The notes: generated by a model from the letters alone, not told the origin. 64,000 nucleotides of DNA from Rhizomicrobium sp. (GCA_037200985.1 JBBCGJ010000001.1:906756-970755), one strand, 5' to 3'. Shown: positions 52,421 to 61,591, counted from the stretch's first letter. Numbers and translations: made by a program.

Positions 52421-52550
52421 TACCTCTCCCGCTCGCGGGAGAGGTCGGAAATGCGAAGCATTTCCGGGTGAGGGCCTGTCTGCCGCGGGCACGCCCTCAC
52501 CCGAAATTCGCTGCGCGAATTTCGACCTCTCCCGCGGGCGGGAGAGGTTA
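52421..52550. repeat. Palindromic intergenic repeat, CTCTCCCGC family
   Basis: A 130 bp composite of nested inverted repeats. TACCTCTCCCGC at the left is mirrored by GCGGGAGAGGTTA at the right, and inside are GAAATGCGAAGCATTTC and GAAATTCGCTGCGCGAATTTC hairpins. Short copies of the outer hairpin also occur at about 57490-57510 and 62805-62827. It lies between ruvX and the VOC gene. Confidence 0.75.
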
Positions 52551-52568
52551 TCGAAAGCGACACCGCCC

Positions 52569-52943
52569 TCACCTTTGCCCGATCTCGATCCGGTTCCCCG
52601 CCGGATCGCGCACGAAGAACCGGGCGAGCCCCTCCGCCACGCTCTCCTCCTCGATGGCCACGCCGGCGCGCAGCACCGCCGCCTTGGCCGCCGCCAGATC
52701 CTCGGTCAGGAAACAGATATGCCGCTTGCTTCGGGGGCTCGCCTCCGGATCGATCCCGACATGCATCTGCAGCGCGCCCACCTGGAACCACGCCCCGCCG
52801 CGCGCCTTCAGCTCCGGCGGCTTCTCCAGTTCGGCAAAGCCGAACACTTCGCGATAGAATGCCAGGCACTGCGCCTCCAGCGCGCGCGGCACGGCGATCT
52901 GGACGTGATCGATACCGGTGATTCCGAGCGGCATAGCCGTCAC
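52569..52943 (-). CDS. VOC (glyoxalase/bleomycin-resistance) superfamily protein
   Basis: A 124-residue single VOC domain built from two beta-alpha-beta-beta-beta halves. The first strand [10 protein letters not shown] (about 11-20) gives one metal His; others expected are His in RHICFLTED and Glu in PAGNRIEIG. It is like lactoylglutathione-lyase-type enzymes or small-molecule resistance proteins, but the reaction is unknown. It is divergent from gatC. The second ATG (residue 4, MPLGITG) is an alternative start. Confidence 0.85.
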   Translation of the reverse strand: MTAMPLGITGIDHVQIAVPRALEAQCLAFYREVFGFAELEKPPELKARGGAWFQVGALQMHVGIDPEASPRSKRHICFLTEDLAAAKAAVLRAGVAIEEESVAEGLARFFVRDPAGNRIEIGQR

Positions 52944-53029
52944 GCACCTCTTGCGGCCTCACGATCCTTGCCAGTGAGCCCCCCGGTTGCTAGCAAGAAC
53001 CTCGGTTTCTCAAGCCTATAGGCCGCCCC

Positions 53030-53317
53030 ATGACCGTCGGCAAGGACGACGTTCGCAAGATCGCAAAGCTCGCCCGGCTCGCACTCGACGAGGGCCGCGT
53101 CGCGCCCATGGTCGAGGAGCTGAACGGCATCCTCAAATGGGTCGAGCAGCTCGATGAGGTGAATGTCGAGGGCATAAAGCCCATGACCAGCGTGGTGGCG
53201 CAGACGCTGAAGATGCGCGACGACGTCGTCACCGATGGCGGCGCCGCCGACGCGCTGATGGCCAACGCGCCCGAAGGCGTCGATCATTTCTTCGTGGTGC
53301 CGAAGGTGGTGGAGTAG
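53030..53317 (+). CDS. gatC: Aspartyl/glutamyl-tRNA amidotransferase subunit C
   Basis: GatC is the small structural subunit of GatCAB, which turns Glu-tRNA(Gln) and Asp-tRNA(Asn) into the amidated forms. The 95 residues have VRKIAKLARLALDEGRV (about 6-22), LNGILKWVEQLDEVNVEG (about 29-46) and MRDDVVTDGGAAD, the usual family pattern, followed by FFVVPKVVE. Its stop is 3 bp before a GNAT gene, which separates it from gatA and gatB. Confidence 0.96.
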   Translation: MTVGKDDVRKIAKLARLALDEGRVAPMVEELNGILKWVEQLDEVNVEGIKPMTSVVAQTLKMRDDVVTDGGAADALMANAPEGVDHFFVVPKVVE

Positions 53318-53320
53318 GTC

Positions 53321-53782
53321 ATGGCCGTCACCATCGCGGTCGAGAGCCCGCTCGCCGACGACGTCCGCGCCCTGATCGCCGCGCTGAACGCGGCGCTGCT
53401 GGAACTCACCCCGCCCGAGCACTGCTATCACATGACGGCGGAGGAGATGGCGGAACCGCACACCACCGTCTTCGTCGCGCGCGAGGACGGGCGTGCCGTC
53501 GCCTGCGGCGCGCTGCGCCGGCACGGCGGCGGCATCGCCGAGGTCAAGCGGATGTACACGATCCCCGCCGCCCAGGGCCGCGGCATCGGCGGCCGGATCC
53601 TCGGCCGCATCGAAGACCTCGCGCGGCGCGAAGGCATCGAGCGCCTGGTGCTCGAGACCGGCGACCGCCATCCCGCCGCCTGGCGGGTCTATGAGCGCGG
53701 CGGCTTTGCCCGCTGCGGCGCGGTGCTGGATTATCCGGACACGACATGGTCCGTCTTCTACGCGAAGGCGCTCGCGGCATGA
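53321..53782 (+). CDS. GNAT-family N-acetyltransferase within the gatCAB operon
   Basis: A 153-residue GNAT with acetyl-CoA loop IPAAQGRGIGGRILGRIEDL (about 77-96) and the C-terminal HPAAWRVYERGGFARCG block. Its phrase EVKRMYTIPAAQGRGIG resembles PanZ/YsnE-type GNATs that act on small molecules. It begins 3 bp after gatC and is followed by a palindromic repeat and gatA, so it is a passenger in the tRNA amidotransferase operon. No link to tRNA amidation is implied by sequence. Confidence 0.85.
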   Translation: MAVTIAVESPLADDVRALIAALNAALLELTPPEHCYHMTAEEMAEPHTTVFVAREDGRAVACGALRRHGGGIAEVKRMYTIPAAQGRGIGGRILGRIEDLARREGIERLVLETGDRHPAAWRVYERGGFARCGAVLDYPDTTWSVFYAKALAA

Positions 53783-53811
53783 GCGGCAAACTCTGTATAT
53801 CGATAAAAAGG

Positions 53812-53897
53812 TGTCATGGCCCGCGAATGCGGGCCGCCCAGGTGACGTCTTGTAGAGCAAGGGCGACCTGGGTCCGCCGCATTCGCGGCGGATGACA
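53812..53897. repeat. Palindromic intergenic repeat, TGTCATGGCC form
   Basis: An imperfect inverted repeat from TGTCATGGCCCGCGAATGCG to GCGGATGACA, with inner arms GGTGACGTC... and GCGACCTGGGT around a short loop. It lies between the GNAT gene and gatA, inside the operon, and could modulate readthrough into gatAB. Confidence 0.75.
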
Positions 53898-53923
53898 GAG
53901 ATGAAGGTTTCAGGCCGGGCAGC

Positions 53924-55411
53924 ATGAGCAATCTCACCGATTTCACCCTCGCAGAGGCGCGGGACGCCGTTCACAAGAAGAAGGTGTCCTCGAAGGAGCT
54001 GACAACGGCCTTCGTCAAGGCCATCGCCGATGCGCGGCCGCTGAACGCCTTCGTGACCGAGACGCCCGAGCGCGCGCTGGAGATGGCCATCGCCTCGGAC
54101 GTTCGCATCGCCCATGGCGACATCCGCCCGCTCGAAGGCCTGCCGCTCGCGATCAAGGATCTGTTCTGCACCAAGGGCGTGCGTACCACCGCCGGCAGCC
54201 GCATCCTGTCGTCCTTCGTGCCGCCTTACGAATCCACCGTGACGCAGAACCTCTGGGACGCCGGCGCGGTGATGCTCGGCAAGACCAATATGGACGAGTT
54301 CGCCATGGGCTCGTCCAACGAGACCAGCCATTTCGGCGCGGTGTCCAATCCCTGGCGGGCGCGCAATTCGAACGCCAACCTCGTGCCCGGCGGCTCGTCG
54401 GGCGGCTCGGCGGCCGCGGTCGCCGCCCATCTCTGCCTCGCCGCCACCGGCACCGACACCGGCGGCTCGATCCGCCAGCCCGCCGCCGTCACCGGCACGG
54501 TCGGCATCAAGCCGACCTATGGCCGCTGCTCGCGCTTCGGCATCGTCGCCTTCGCCTCCTCGCTCGACCAGGCCGGGCCGATGACCCGCACGGTCCGTGA
54601 CGCCGCCATCCTGCTGAAGCACATGGCGAGCGTCGATTCGAAGGACTCCACCAGCGTCGATACCCCCATTCCGGACTACGAGGCGGACCTGGAGAAGAGC
54701 ATCAAGGGCCTCCGCGTGGGCATCCCGAAGGAATACCGGGTCGCCGGCATGCCGCCCGAGATCGACGACCTGTGGCTCAAGGGCCAGACCTGGCTGAAGG
54801 AGCACGGTGCCGAGATCGTGGAGGTCTCGCTGCCCCACACCAAATACGCCCTTCCCACTTATTATATAGTGGCGCCGGCGGAGGCGTCCTCGAACCTCGC
54901 CCGCTATGACGGAGTGCGGTTCGGCCACCGCGCCGGGCACGCCCGCGACATCACCGATCTCTACGAGAGAAGCCGGGCGGAAGGCTTCGGCACCGAGGTC
55001 CAGCGCCGCATCATGATCGGCACCTATGTCCTCTCCTCGGGCTATTACGACGCCTATTATCTGCGCGCCCAGAAGCTGCGCACCCTCATCGCGCGGGATT
55101 TCGACGAGGCCTACAAGACCTGCGACGTGCTGCTGACGCCCGCGACGCCCGGCCCCGCTTTCGGCATCGGCGAGCAGACCGCCGACCCGATCTCGATGTA
55201 TCTGAACGACGTCTTCACCGTCACCGTGAACCTCGCCGGCCTTCCCGCCGTCGCGGTGCCGGCGGGAACCGACATCCACGGCCTGCCGCTGGGCCTGCAG
55301 ATCATCGGCAGGGCGTTCGACGAGGCGACCGTTCTGCGCGCCGCCCGCGCCATCGAGCGGAACAGCGAATTGCGCCACAAGCCGACGCCCTGGTGGAGGA
55401 CCGCGCCATGA
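53924..55411 (+). CDS. gatA: Aspartyl/glutamyl-tRNA amidotransferase subunit A
   Basis: GatA is the amidase that releases ammonia from glutamine for transamidation. The 495 residues include the amidase signature: the catalytic Lys in [11 protein letters not shown] (about 74-84), the cis-Ser and nucleophile Ser in [13 protein letters not shown] (about 155-167, GGSSGG), and [23 protein letters not shown] (about 180-202). Its TGA overlaps the gatB ATG (ATGA). The N-terminus [16 protein letters not shown] is standard. Confidence 0.97.
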   Translation: MSNLTDFTLAEARDAVHKKKVSSKELTTAFVKAIADARPLNAFVTETPERALEMAIASDVRIAHGDIRPLEGLPLAIKDLFCTKGVRTTAGSRILSSFVPPYESTVTQNLWDAGAVMLGKTNMDEFAMGSSNETSHFGAVSNPWRARNSNANLVPGGSSGGSAAAVAAHLCLAATGTDTGGSIRQPAAVTGTVGIKPTYGRCSRFGIVAFASSLDQAGPMTRTVRDAAILLKHMASVDSKDSTSVDTPIPDYEADLEKSIKGLRVGIPKEYRVAGMPPEIDDLWLKGQTWLKEHGAEIVEVSLPHTKYALPTYYIVAPAEASSNLARYDGVRFGHRAGHARDITDLYERSRAEGFGTEVQRRIMIGTYVLSSGYYDAYYLRAQKLRTLIARDFDEAYKTCDVLLTPATPGPAFGIGEQTADPISMYLNDVFTVTVNLAGLPAVAVPAGTDIHGLPLGLQIIGRAFDEATVLRAARAIERNSELRHKPTPWWRTAP

Positions 55412-56901
55412 GTGCGACGCTTCTCAAAGGCACGACCGGCGATTGGGAGATCGTCATCGGCATGGAGGTCCATGCCCAGATCCTCTCGGAGTCCAAGCTG
55501 TTCTCCGGGGCCGCGACCGCGTTCGGCGCCGCGCCCAACAGCCAGGTTTCCTTCGTCGACGCCGCGCTGCCGGGCATGCTGCCGGTGATCAACCGCAAAT
55601 GCGTCGAGCAGGCGGTGCGCACCGGCCTCGGCCTGAAGGCGAAGATCAATCTGACGAGCGTGTTCGACCGCAAGAACTACTTCTATCCCGACCTGCCGGC
55701 CGGCTATCAGATCAGCCAGTACAAAAGCCCCATCGTCGGCGAGGGTGAGATCCTGCTCGACATGAAGGACGGCGAAACGATCCTCGTCGGCATCGAGCGC
55801 CTCCATATGGAGCAGGACGCGGGCAAGAGCCTGCACGACCAGCATCCCGATCATTCCTATGTCGATCTCAACCGCGCCGGCGTGGCCCTGATGGAGATCG
55901 TGTCCAAGCCGCATATGCGCTCCGGCGAGGAGGCGGCCGCCTTCCTGCGGAAATTGCGCGCCATCGTGCGCTATCTCGGCACCTGCGACGGCAATATGGA
56001 CGAAGGTTCCATGCGCGCCGATGTCAACGTCTCGGTCTGCCGCGTCGGCGGCTATGAAAAGTTCCGCGCCGACGGCGACTTCAGGCATCTGGGCACGCGT
56101 TGCGAGATCAAGAACGTCAATTCGATGCGCTTCGTGGCGCAGGCGGTGGATTACGAAGCCCGCCGCCAGGTCGACCTGATCGAGGACGGCGGCGCCGTGG
56201 TGCAGGAAACCCGTCTCTACGACGCCCGCGAGGGCAAGACGCGCTCCATGCGATCCAAGGAAGAAGCGCATGATTACAGGTACTTCCCAGATCCCGACCT
56301 GCTGCCGCTGGTGCTCGAACAGGCCTTCGTGGACGGGATCGCCAAGTCGCTGCCGGAGCTTCCAGACGAGAAGAAGGCGCGGCTGATCGCGGCCGGCCTG
56401 TCGCCCTACGACGCCTCCGTCCTCGTCGCCGAGAAGGAGAATGTCGATTATTTCGAGGAGATGATCGGCGCCGGCGCCGAGACCAAGGCCGCCGCCAACT
56501 GGCTCAACAACGAATATTTCGGCCGCCTCAACAAGGCCGGTGCCTCCATCGCGGACGGTCCGGTGAGCGCCAAAGCCAACGCCGCCATCGTGAAGATGGT
56601 CGCCGCGAACACGATCAGCGGCAAGATCGCGAAGGATGTCCTCGACATCCTGTGGACCGAAGGCGGCGATCCGGAACAAATCGTCGAGGCGCGCGGCCTG
56701 CGCCAGGTCACCGACGCGGGCGCGATCGAGAAGGCCGTCGATGCCGTGATCGCCGCCAACCCCGACAAGGTCGAAGAGGTGAAGGCCAAGCCGAAGCTCG
56801 CGGCATGGTTCGTCGGCCAGGTGATGAAGCAGACCGGTGGCAAGGCGAACCCGCAAGCGGTCAACGCGATCCTCAAGCAGCGACTCCAACTGCCCGACTA
56901 G
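55408..56901 (+). CDS. gatB: Aspartyl/glutamyl-tRNA amidotransferase subunit B
   Basis: GatB phosphorylates the mischarged aminoacyl-tRNA and accepts ammonia from GatA. The 497 residues show [20 protein letters not shown] (about 15-34), the conserved [15 protein letters not shown] (about 97-111), the [20 protein letters not shown] block (about 160-179), the zinc or tRNA-binding region, and a C-terminal YqeY-like domain (about 400-497). The start at 55408 overlaps the gatA stop; an in-frame ATG five codons upstream lies inside gatA. Confidence 0.97.
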   Translation: MSATLLKGTTGDWEIVIGMEVHAQILSESKLFSGAATAFGAAPNSQVSFVDAALPGMLPVINRKCVEQAVRTGLGLKAKINLTSVFDRKNYFYPDLPAGYQISQYKSPIVGEGEILLDMKDGETILVGIERLHMEQDAGKSLHDQHPDHSYVDLNRAGVALMEIVSKPHMRSGEEAAAFLRKLRAIVRYLGTCDGNMDEGSMRADVNVSVCRVGGYEKFRADGDFRHLGTRCEIKNVNSMRFVAQAVDYEARRQVDLIEDGGAVVQETRLYDAREGKTRSMRSKEEAHDYRYFPDPDLLPLVLEQAFVDGIAKSLPELPDEKKARLIAAGLSPYDASVLVAEKENVDYFEEMIGAGAETKAAANWLNNEYFGRLNKAGASIADGPVSAKANAAIVKMVAANTISGKIAKDVLDILWTEGGDPEQIVEARGLRQVTDAGAIEKAVDAVIAANPDKVEEVKAKPKLAAWFVGQVMKQTGGKANPQAVNAILKQRLQLPD

Positions 56902-57266
56902 GCGCGCGCGCGACGTGTCGCCGATCGGAACACCGGTTTGCGGCGCATGATTTCGAAAATCGGCACGGCCGGAGACGGCATCGCACGGCGCGCGCGAATC
57001 CGAATCACATCGCGCATCGGCGGTGATTCGCACAATTTCGCGAAATCGGGCTTGACGCGCGGAAAATCGCGGTCTGAATATCCGTGTACGGATCGATCAA
57101 TATAAGCCAATGAAATCGGGGCTTTTGTGAACTTTGCGTGAATCGCGCGATTCACGCAACACCGCCACGTATTGCAATTGAAAATGCAACCCACTCATAT
57201 TGCTTACGTTTTGGGGGGTGATGCGAATCATCCGACCTGAACGAAACGTTAGAGGAGTCACATCTC
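56902..57266 (+). promoter_or_regulatory. Palindrome- and GANTC-rich regulatory region ahead of the Lys-rich gene
   Basis: A 365 bp gap of lower G+C. It holds six GANTC sites in 234 bp (56996, 57002, 57025, 57140, 57149, 57225), the recognition sequence of the cell-cycle methylase CcrM. A 26 bp perfect palindrome spans 57134-57159 (half-site TTGCGTGAATCGC) and contains two of them. GAATCAC (57002-57008) pairs with GTGATTC (57023-57029). CCGTGTACGG at 57082-57091 is almost repeated at 57515. A TTGACG at 57052 and a TATAAG at 57101 are promoter-like but do not have ideal mutual spacing. Confidence 0.6.
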
Positions 57267-57332
57267 ATGCCGAAGGCAAAGAAGAAGAAGGTCGTCAAGA
57301 AGAAGGCCAAGAAGACGAAGAAGAAGAAGTAA
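57267..57332 (+). CDS. 21-residue lysine-rich micro-protein
   Basis: A very short gene with good signals: AGAGGAG at 57251-57257, 9 nt before an ATG, then 21 codons and TAA, followed by a strong terminator at 57461. The product is MPKAKKKKVVKKKAKKTKKKK, with 14 lysines (nearly all AAG), no acidic residue and a predicted charge of about +14. It looks like an isolated histone-H1-type or nucleolar-type tail and probably binds DNA, RNA or acidic lipids. I know of no named family. The extreme composition argues that it is either a real nucleic-acid-binding peptide or, less likely, a ribosome-stalling leader. Confidence 0.65.
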   Translation: MPKAKKKKVVKKKAKKTKKKK

Positions 57333-57460
57333 GCGGCGTTGATCAGGTCAACGCTGTCGCTATCGGAGGGGACGGTCGGCTGACCGTTCCTCCGCCTGCG
57401 AGGCAAGGCCGCGGCTCGGATGCCTTGAACATTCGCCGCGGCCCAGCCCGCCCTCCAAGA

Positions 57461-57483
57461 CCGCCCCTCGGGGCGGTTTTTTT
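57461..57483 (+). terminator. Rho-independent terminator after the Lys-rich gene
   Basis: CCGCCCC (57461-57467) and GGGGCGG (57470-57476) enclose a 2 nt loop, followed by seven T residues (57477-57483). Upstream, at about 57365-57390, a second hairpin (ACGGTC/GACCGT with GGAGG/CCTCC) is also present. Together they define a short plus-strand transcript from the 57.0-57.3 kb promoter region. Confidence 0.93.
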
Positions 57484-57540
57484 ACCCCTCCCGCTTCGCG
57501 GGAGAGGTGTTAATCCGTACACGGACCGATCGCCTAAGGG

Positions 57541-57577
57541 GTTAACCCTATATTAAAATCAGGGTTAACGCCGTTAA
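57541..57577 (+). promoter_or_regulatory. CtrA-like TTAA site and inverted repeat upstream of the Sel1 gene
   Basis: TTAA (57542-57545) N7 TTAA (57553-57556) matches the CtrA consensus of alphaproteobacteria exactly. It is part of a 9 bp perfect inverted repeat GTTAACCCT (57541-57549) / AGGGTTAAC (57561-57569), and one more GTTAAC follows (57573-57578). CtrA is the cell-cycle master regulator in Caulobacter relatives. Confidence 0.6.
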
Positions 57578-57657
57578 CTCTGGCTTAGCTTCTCCTGCGC
57601 GACGATCGGAAGCGCGCGAGGGGTGTCTCCTTCGCAACCGAGGAGATCAAACGTGTC

Positions 57658-57930
57658 ATGGCGTGCATAGATGTTGATGCCTTGTCGCAGTTCGAGACCG
57701 AAGCCAGAACCGGCCGGCCGGACGCGATGTACAATCTGGGCCTGGCTTATTCGACCGGGCAGGGGGTCGAGGTCGATTTCATCTCGGCCCACAAATGGTT
57801 CAACCTGGCGGCCCTGAAGGGCAGCGACGAGGCCAAGTCCTGGCGCGCCTCCATCGCCCGCGAGATGAACACCAGCCAGATCGCCGAGGCCCAGCGCCTC
57901 GCCCGCGAATGGCTGTCGGTTTTCCGCTGA
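57658..57930 (+). CDS. Small Sel1-repeat (SLR) protein
   Basis: A 90-residue protein with one complete Sel1-like repeat, GRPDAMYNLGLAYSTGQGVEVDFISAHKWFNLAALKG (about 19-54, alpha/alpha hairpin related to TPR), then a C-terminal helix. No signal peptide is seen, so it is cytoplasmic. SLR proteins are adaptors in signalling or envelope processes. The GAGGAG ribosome site lies about 14 nt before the ATG, and the control region has a CtrA-like TTAA site, so cell-cycle regulation is plausible. It converges on slt. Confidence 0.82.
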   Translation: MACIDVDALSQFETEARTGRPDAMYNLGLAYSTGQGVEVDFISAHKWFNLAALKGSDEAKSWRASIAREMNTSQIAEAQRLAREWLSVFR

Positions 57931-57959
57931 ACGACTCGGCGCGGCAGCGCCGCTTTTGG

Positions 57960-58023
57960 CACGCGGAGCCGCGGAGAACGCGGAGTTCTTTATGAACCTC
58001 CGCGTTCTCCGCGGCTCCGCGTG
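57960..58023. terminator. 26 bp-arm inverted repeat between convergent genes
   Basis: A perfect 26 bp stem: 57960-57985 (starting CACGCGGAGCCGCGG) is complementary to 57998-58023, with a 12 nt AT-rich loop. It sits between the convergent Sel1 and slt genes and should end transcripts from both sides. It does not belong to the other repeat families in the window. Confidence 0.75.
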
Positions 58024-58045
58024 AGTCGATCCTTCCGCGAAGACG

Positions 58046-60172
58046 CTATCCGGGATAAGGCGAAATCACCTTCACGGCCGGCGCGTTCGGCGCATAGAGA
58101 TCGATCAGGATGCGCGTCTGCACGTCGCGCCCGGCCAGCCGGCCGCGATAGATCTGCGAATTCTCCAGAACCCGCATTACATAGTTCCGCGTCTCGTTGA
58201 ACGGGATCGTCTCGATCCAGTCGATCGGATCGACGCCCGGGCTCCTGGGATCGCCGTTCGCCGCGATCCATTTCTTCACATTGCCCGGCCCGGCATTGTA
58301 CGCCGCGATGGCGAGCACCAGCGAGCCGCCGAAATCGCTCACATCGCCCTGGAACTCGGTCATGCCGAGCTGGATGCTGTAATTGGGCACCAGAAGATCG
58401 TTCGGCCGGTAGGGTATGCCCGCCCGCGCCGCCGCCGCCCGCGCCGAGCCCGGCATCATCTGCATGATCCCGCGCGCCCCGGCATGGCTCACCGCGTCGG
58501 GATCGAATTCGGTCTCCTGGCGGATCAGCCCCAGCACATAGGCCGGCTCCGGCGCGGTGCCGGCGCCCGGATAGGGCGGCAGCAGAATGACCGGATGGGT
58601 GAAGGCGAGGAACGTCGTTCCCGTATAGCTCGCGGTCTTCGCAACGCGCACCGCCGCGGCGCGGAAGCCGAGATCGGTCAGCGTCTGCGCCAGGTATTTC
58701 ACCCGCTTGGGTTCGGGGTGTAGTTCCTCGTCGCGCAGCGCGAAGATGCGCACGAAACCCACCTGGCCGAGATCGGCCAGCACGCGGATCGGCCGCGACA
58801 GCGGATCCTTCTCGAAATCGTCGGCCGCGTCCCGCGCGTCGATCGAAAGGTCGTTGACGTGCAGCACCGGCGTCGCGTCGATCCGCGCCAGCGCGACCTG
58901 GCCGTAGAAGCTTTCCGGCACCTGCGACGCGAGCTTGTATTGCGCATAGGCATCCGCCGCATTGCCCTGTGCCTCGAAGCAGCGGCCCTTCCAATAGCGC
59001 GCCCGCGCCAGGCTGATCGGGCGCGACACGCCGGCCTCCAGCTTGCGGAAATGCGCCAGCGCCGTCGTCGGCCGGTTCAGGTGCCGAAGCGCGATCCATC
59101 CCGCGAGGAACTCGGATTCGGAGAACTCCGTCCCGCTCGACAGCCCCGTATCGTCGATCACGTCATAGGCGCTTCTGTAGTTTCCGCTTCCGATCAGGCC
59201 GCGCACGACGAGATTCGCCTCGGTCCACCACCGCGTCGGATGCGCCATCGCGAAGGCCTTGAGCGGCCCGCGCTGCAGGAGCGCGCCCGCCGCCGCATTG
59301 TCGCCCGCCCGCCGCGCCGCCCGCGCCCGGTCGAACAGAAGGTCCGGATCGTTCGCGAGGCTTGGCGGCAGGGCGGCCGCCAGCCGCTCCCCCGCCGCGC
59401 GGCTGGTGCGCAAGGCGAGCCGCGCCCGCCCCAGCTTCTGCACGTCGTCCTCCACCCGCGACAGCTCGCGCTGCGCCGCCGCCGCGTCGTCGCGCGAGAT
59501 CAGACTGGAGAGCCGCGCCCGGTCGATGTCGGGAGTTAGTATCCCGCCATCCTTGCGCACGATCGCCAGCTCCTGGTCCGGCTGGAAGTCGCCGACGATC
59601 CAGCCCTTCTGCACCAGGTCGCGTCCCGCGGCGCTGCGTCCCGTCGCGATCATCGCATCGCCCAGTCGCACCATGCCGAGGCCGGTGACCGGATTGCGCC
59701 CGCCATACCAGGCGATCACCGCCTGCGGCGTCGTGGCGGGGTCCATCGCGGCCTCGGCGCGGGCGAGCAGCGTGTCGTGCAGCGGCCAGTCCGGATTGTT
59801 CTTCAGAAAGCCGTCGATGTCGGAAAAGCCCGCGCCGCTGTTCTTGTCCAGCAGGTAGCGCCAGGTGATAAGCCGCGTCGCCGTCGCATCATGGCCCTGC
59901 TGAGCGAGGCCGCGCGCCGCGGTCCAGTCGCCCCGGTCGGCCGCGTCGAAGGCGCGGCTGTAGACGTCGTGGTCGCCGGCGCTCAGCACGCGGATCGCGC
60001 TCGGATGGCGCTCGCGGTCGGGCGTATAGCCGGCGTCGGTCGAGCCGTCCGGGATTGGCTGCATCATGATCACGCCGCCCGATTGCGTCAGGCCGCCGGG
60101 CAGGGTGGTCTGGGCGGCCGCGGCGGCCAGCGGCATTGCGATCACGAACAGGGCGGCCCTGGCAAAAGTCAT
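58046..60172 (-). CDS. slt: Soluble lytic murein transglycosylase (Slt70-like)
   Basis: A 708-residue periplasmic enzyme that cleaves peptidoglycan glycan strands, leaving 1,6-anhydroMurNAc ends. It has an N-terminal signal peptide (MTFARAALFVIAMPLAAAAA), a long helical superhelix (about 60-530) and a C-terminal lysozyme-like domain (about 540-690). The domain carries the catalytic Glu in LGLIRQETEFDPDAVSHAGA (about 549-568) followed by RGIMQMMPGSA and AIAAYNAGPGNVKKW. Length and order fit Slt70. It is divergent from dapA across a 162 bp gap. Confidence 0.95.
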   Translation of the reverse strand: MTFARAALFVIAMPLAAAAAQTTLPGGLTQSGGVIMMQPIPDGSTDAGYTPDRERHPSAIRVLSAGDHDVYSRAFDAADRGDWTAARGLAQQGHDATATRLITWRYLLDKNSGAGFSDIDGFLKNNPDWPLHDTLLARAEAAMDPATTPQAVIAWYGGRNPVTGLGMVRLGDAMIATGRSAAGRDLVQKGWIVGDFQPDQELAIVRKDGGILTPDIDRARLSSLISRDDAAAAQRELSRVEDDVQKLGRARLALRTSRAAGERLAAALPPSLANDPDLLFDRARAARRAGDNAAAGALLQRGPLKAFAMAHPTRWWTEANLVVRGLIGSGNYRSAYDVIDDTGLSSGTEFSESEFLAGWIALRHLNRPTTALAHFRKLEAGVSRPISLARARYWKGRCFEAQGNAADAYAQYKLASQVPESFYGQVALARIDATPVLHVNDLSIDARDAADDFEKDPLSRPIRVLADLGQVGFVRIFALRDEELHPEPKRVKYLAQTLTDLGFRAAAVRVAKTASYTGTTFLAFTHPVILLPPYPGAGTAPEPAYVLGLIRQETEFDPDAVSHAGARGIMQMMPGSARAAAARAGIPYRPNDLLVPNYSIQLGMTEFQGDVSDFGGSLVLAIAAYNAGPGNVKKWIAANGDPRSPGVDPIDWIETIPFNETRNYVMRVLENSQIYRGRLAGRDVQTRILIDLYAPNAPAVKVISPYPG

Positions 60173-60334
60173 GGATGAATCGCCTCGGGTTGGATCGGCT
60201 CAGGGACCACAGCCATATGGCGAAGTCGAGGCCGGGAGGCCTTTATACGTTACGCCTGTGGTTCATGGCGGTTCCCGCCTTGCGGCTGGCGCTGGCGGCC
60301 CTGTAGTTTCGCCACGATCAACCGGCAGGCCGTC

Positions 60335-61225
60335 ATGGCGTTCACGCGCGAAAGCATCAAAGGCTCCATCCCCGCCCTCATCACGCCCCTGCGCGGCGGC
60401 AGGGTGGACGAGGCCGCGTTCCGCCGGCTGGTGTCCTGGCAGATCGCCGAGGGCAGCCACGGCCTGGTGCCCTGCGGCACGACCGGCGAATCCCCCACGC
60501 TCAGCCATGAAGAGCACATGCGGGTGATCGAGCTCTGCGTCGAGGAAGCGAATGGCCGCGTGCCGGTCATCGCCGGCGCCGGTTCCAATTCTACCGACGA
60601 GGCCATCGCGCTCACCCGCCACGCCAAGAGCGTCGGCGCCGACGCGGTGCTCTCCGTCACCGGCTATTACAACAAGCCGTCGCAGGAAGGCATGTACCGC
60701 CATTTCGCGGCGATCGCGGAAGCCGTGGACATCCCGATCCTGCTCTACAACATCCCCGGCCGCGCCATCGTCGACATTTCGGTGGAGACCATGGCCCGCC
60801 TCTCCCGGATCGCCAACGTCGTCGGCGTGAAGGACGCGACCGCCAATCTGATGCGCCCGACGCGCGAGCGCGCCGCCTGCGGGCTTGGCTGGCGCCTCCT
60901 CTCCGGCGAGGACGGCACGGCGCTCGGCTACATGGCGCATGGCGGCCATGGCTGCATCTCGGTCACCGCCAATGTGGCGCCCCAGCTCTGCTCGGAGTTC
61001 CAGACCGCCTGCATGCAGGGCGCCTTCGCGCGCGCGCTGGAGATCCAGGACCGCCTGATGCCGCTGCACGACGCGATGTTCTGCGAGCCGAGCCCCGCGC
61101 CGGTCAAATACGCCGCCTCGCTGCTCGGCCTGTGCACCGACGAAGTCCGCCTGCCGCTCGTCGCGGCCACCGACGTCGCGCGCGAACGCGTGCGCGCCGC
61201 CTTGCGCGCCGCATCGCTCATCTGA
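60335..61225 (+). CDS. dapA: 4-hydroxy-tetrahydrodipicolinate synthase
   Basis: DapA condenses pyruvate with aspartate semialdehyde, entering the lysine and diaminopimelate pathway. The 296-residue TIM barrel has [19 protein letters not shown] (about 45-63), the conserved Tyr in [17 protein letters not shown] (about 108-124), and the Schiff-base Lys in [14 protein letters not shown] (about 157-170). It begins the plus-strand run dapA, lipoprotein gene, smpB, a common alphaproteobacterial order apart from the inserted lipoprotein. Confidence 0.96.
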   Translation: MAFTRESIKGSIPALITPLRGGRVDEAAFRRLVSWQIAEGSHGLVPCGTTGESPTLSHEEHMRVIELCVEEANGRVPVIAGAGSNSTDEAIALTRHAKSVGADAVLSVTGYYNKPSQEGMYRHFAAIAEAVDIPILLYNIPGRAIVDISVETMARLSRIANVVGVKDATANLMRPTRERAACGLGWRLLSGEDGTALGYMAHGGHGCISVTANVAPQLCSEFQTACMQGAFARALEIQDRLMPLHDAMFCEPSPAPVKYAASLLGLCTDEVRLPLVAATDVARERVRAALRAASLI

Positions 61226-61246
61226 CCGCAGCCACCGGAGTCATCC

Positions 61247-61573
61247 ATGTCGAAATCCCTCATTTCCGCTCTCGTCCTGTTGTCCGCGCTCTCTCTCGGT
61301 CTTTCGGGCTGCGAAAAGAAGCCGCAACCGGGCGACGAGTTCCTCGGCCGCTGGGTGTCGCCGACCCACAGCCTCGAGCTCGACATCGCGCGGAAGGACG
61401 ACAAATATCTCGTTCACGCCAAGAGCGATGGCGGCCTGCTGCACGGCGACTTCCCATCGACCTACGAGGACGGCAAGCTCAACCCGCACAACATGTTCGG
61501 CGATATCGTGTACGACAAGAACGCCGACGCGCTCTACTGGGCCGGCACGCATCTGAAGCACGACAAGAAATAG
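61247..61573 (+). CDS. Small predicted lipoprotein
   Basis: A 108-residue protein with a lipoprotein signal: MSKSLISALVLLSALSLGLSGC with the lipobox LSGC (Cys22), so the mature form should be lipid-anchored in the envelope. The rest (about 86 residues) is hydrophilic, with GRWVSPTHSLELDI and HAKSDGGLLHGDFP suggesting a small beta-rich domain that tests or holds a ligand. I do not recognise the family. It is 21 bp after dapA and 18 bp before smpB, so it is in the operon. Confidence 0.78.
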   Translation: MSKSLISALVLLSALSLGLSGCEKKPQPGDEFLGRWVSPTHSLELDIARKDDKYLVHAKSDGGLLHGDFPSTYEDGKLNPHNMFGDIVYDKNADALYWAGTHLKHDKK

Positions 61574-61591
61574 CACCGGGCAGAAGGCCGC

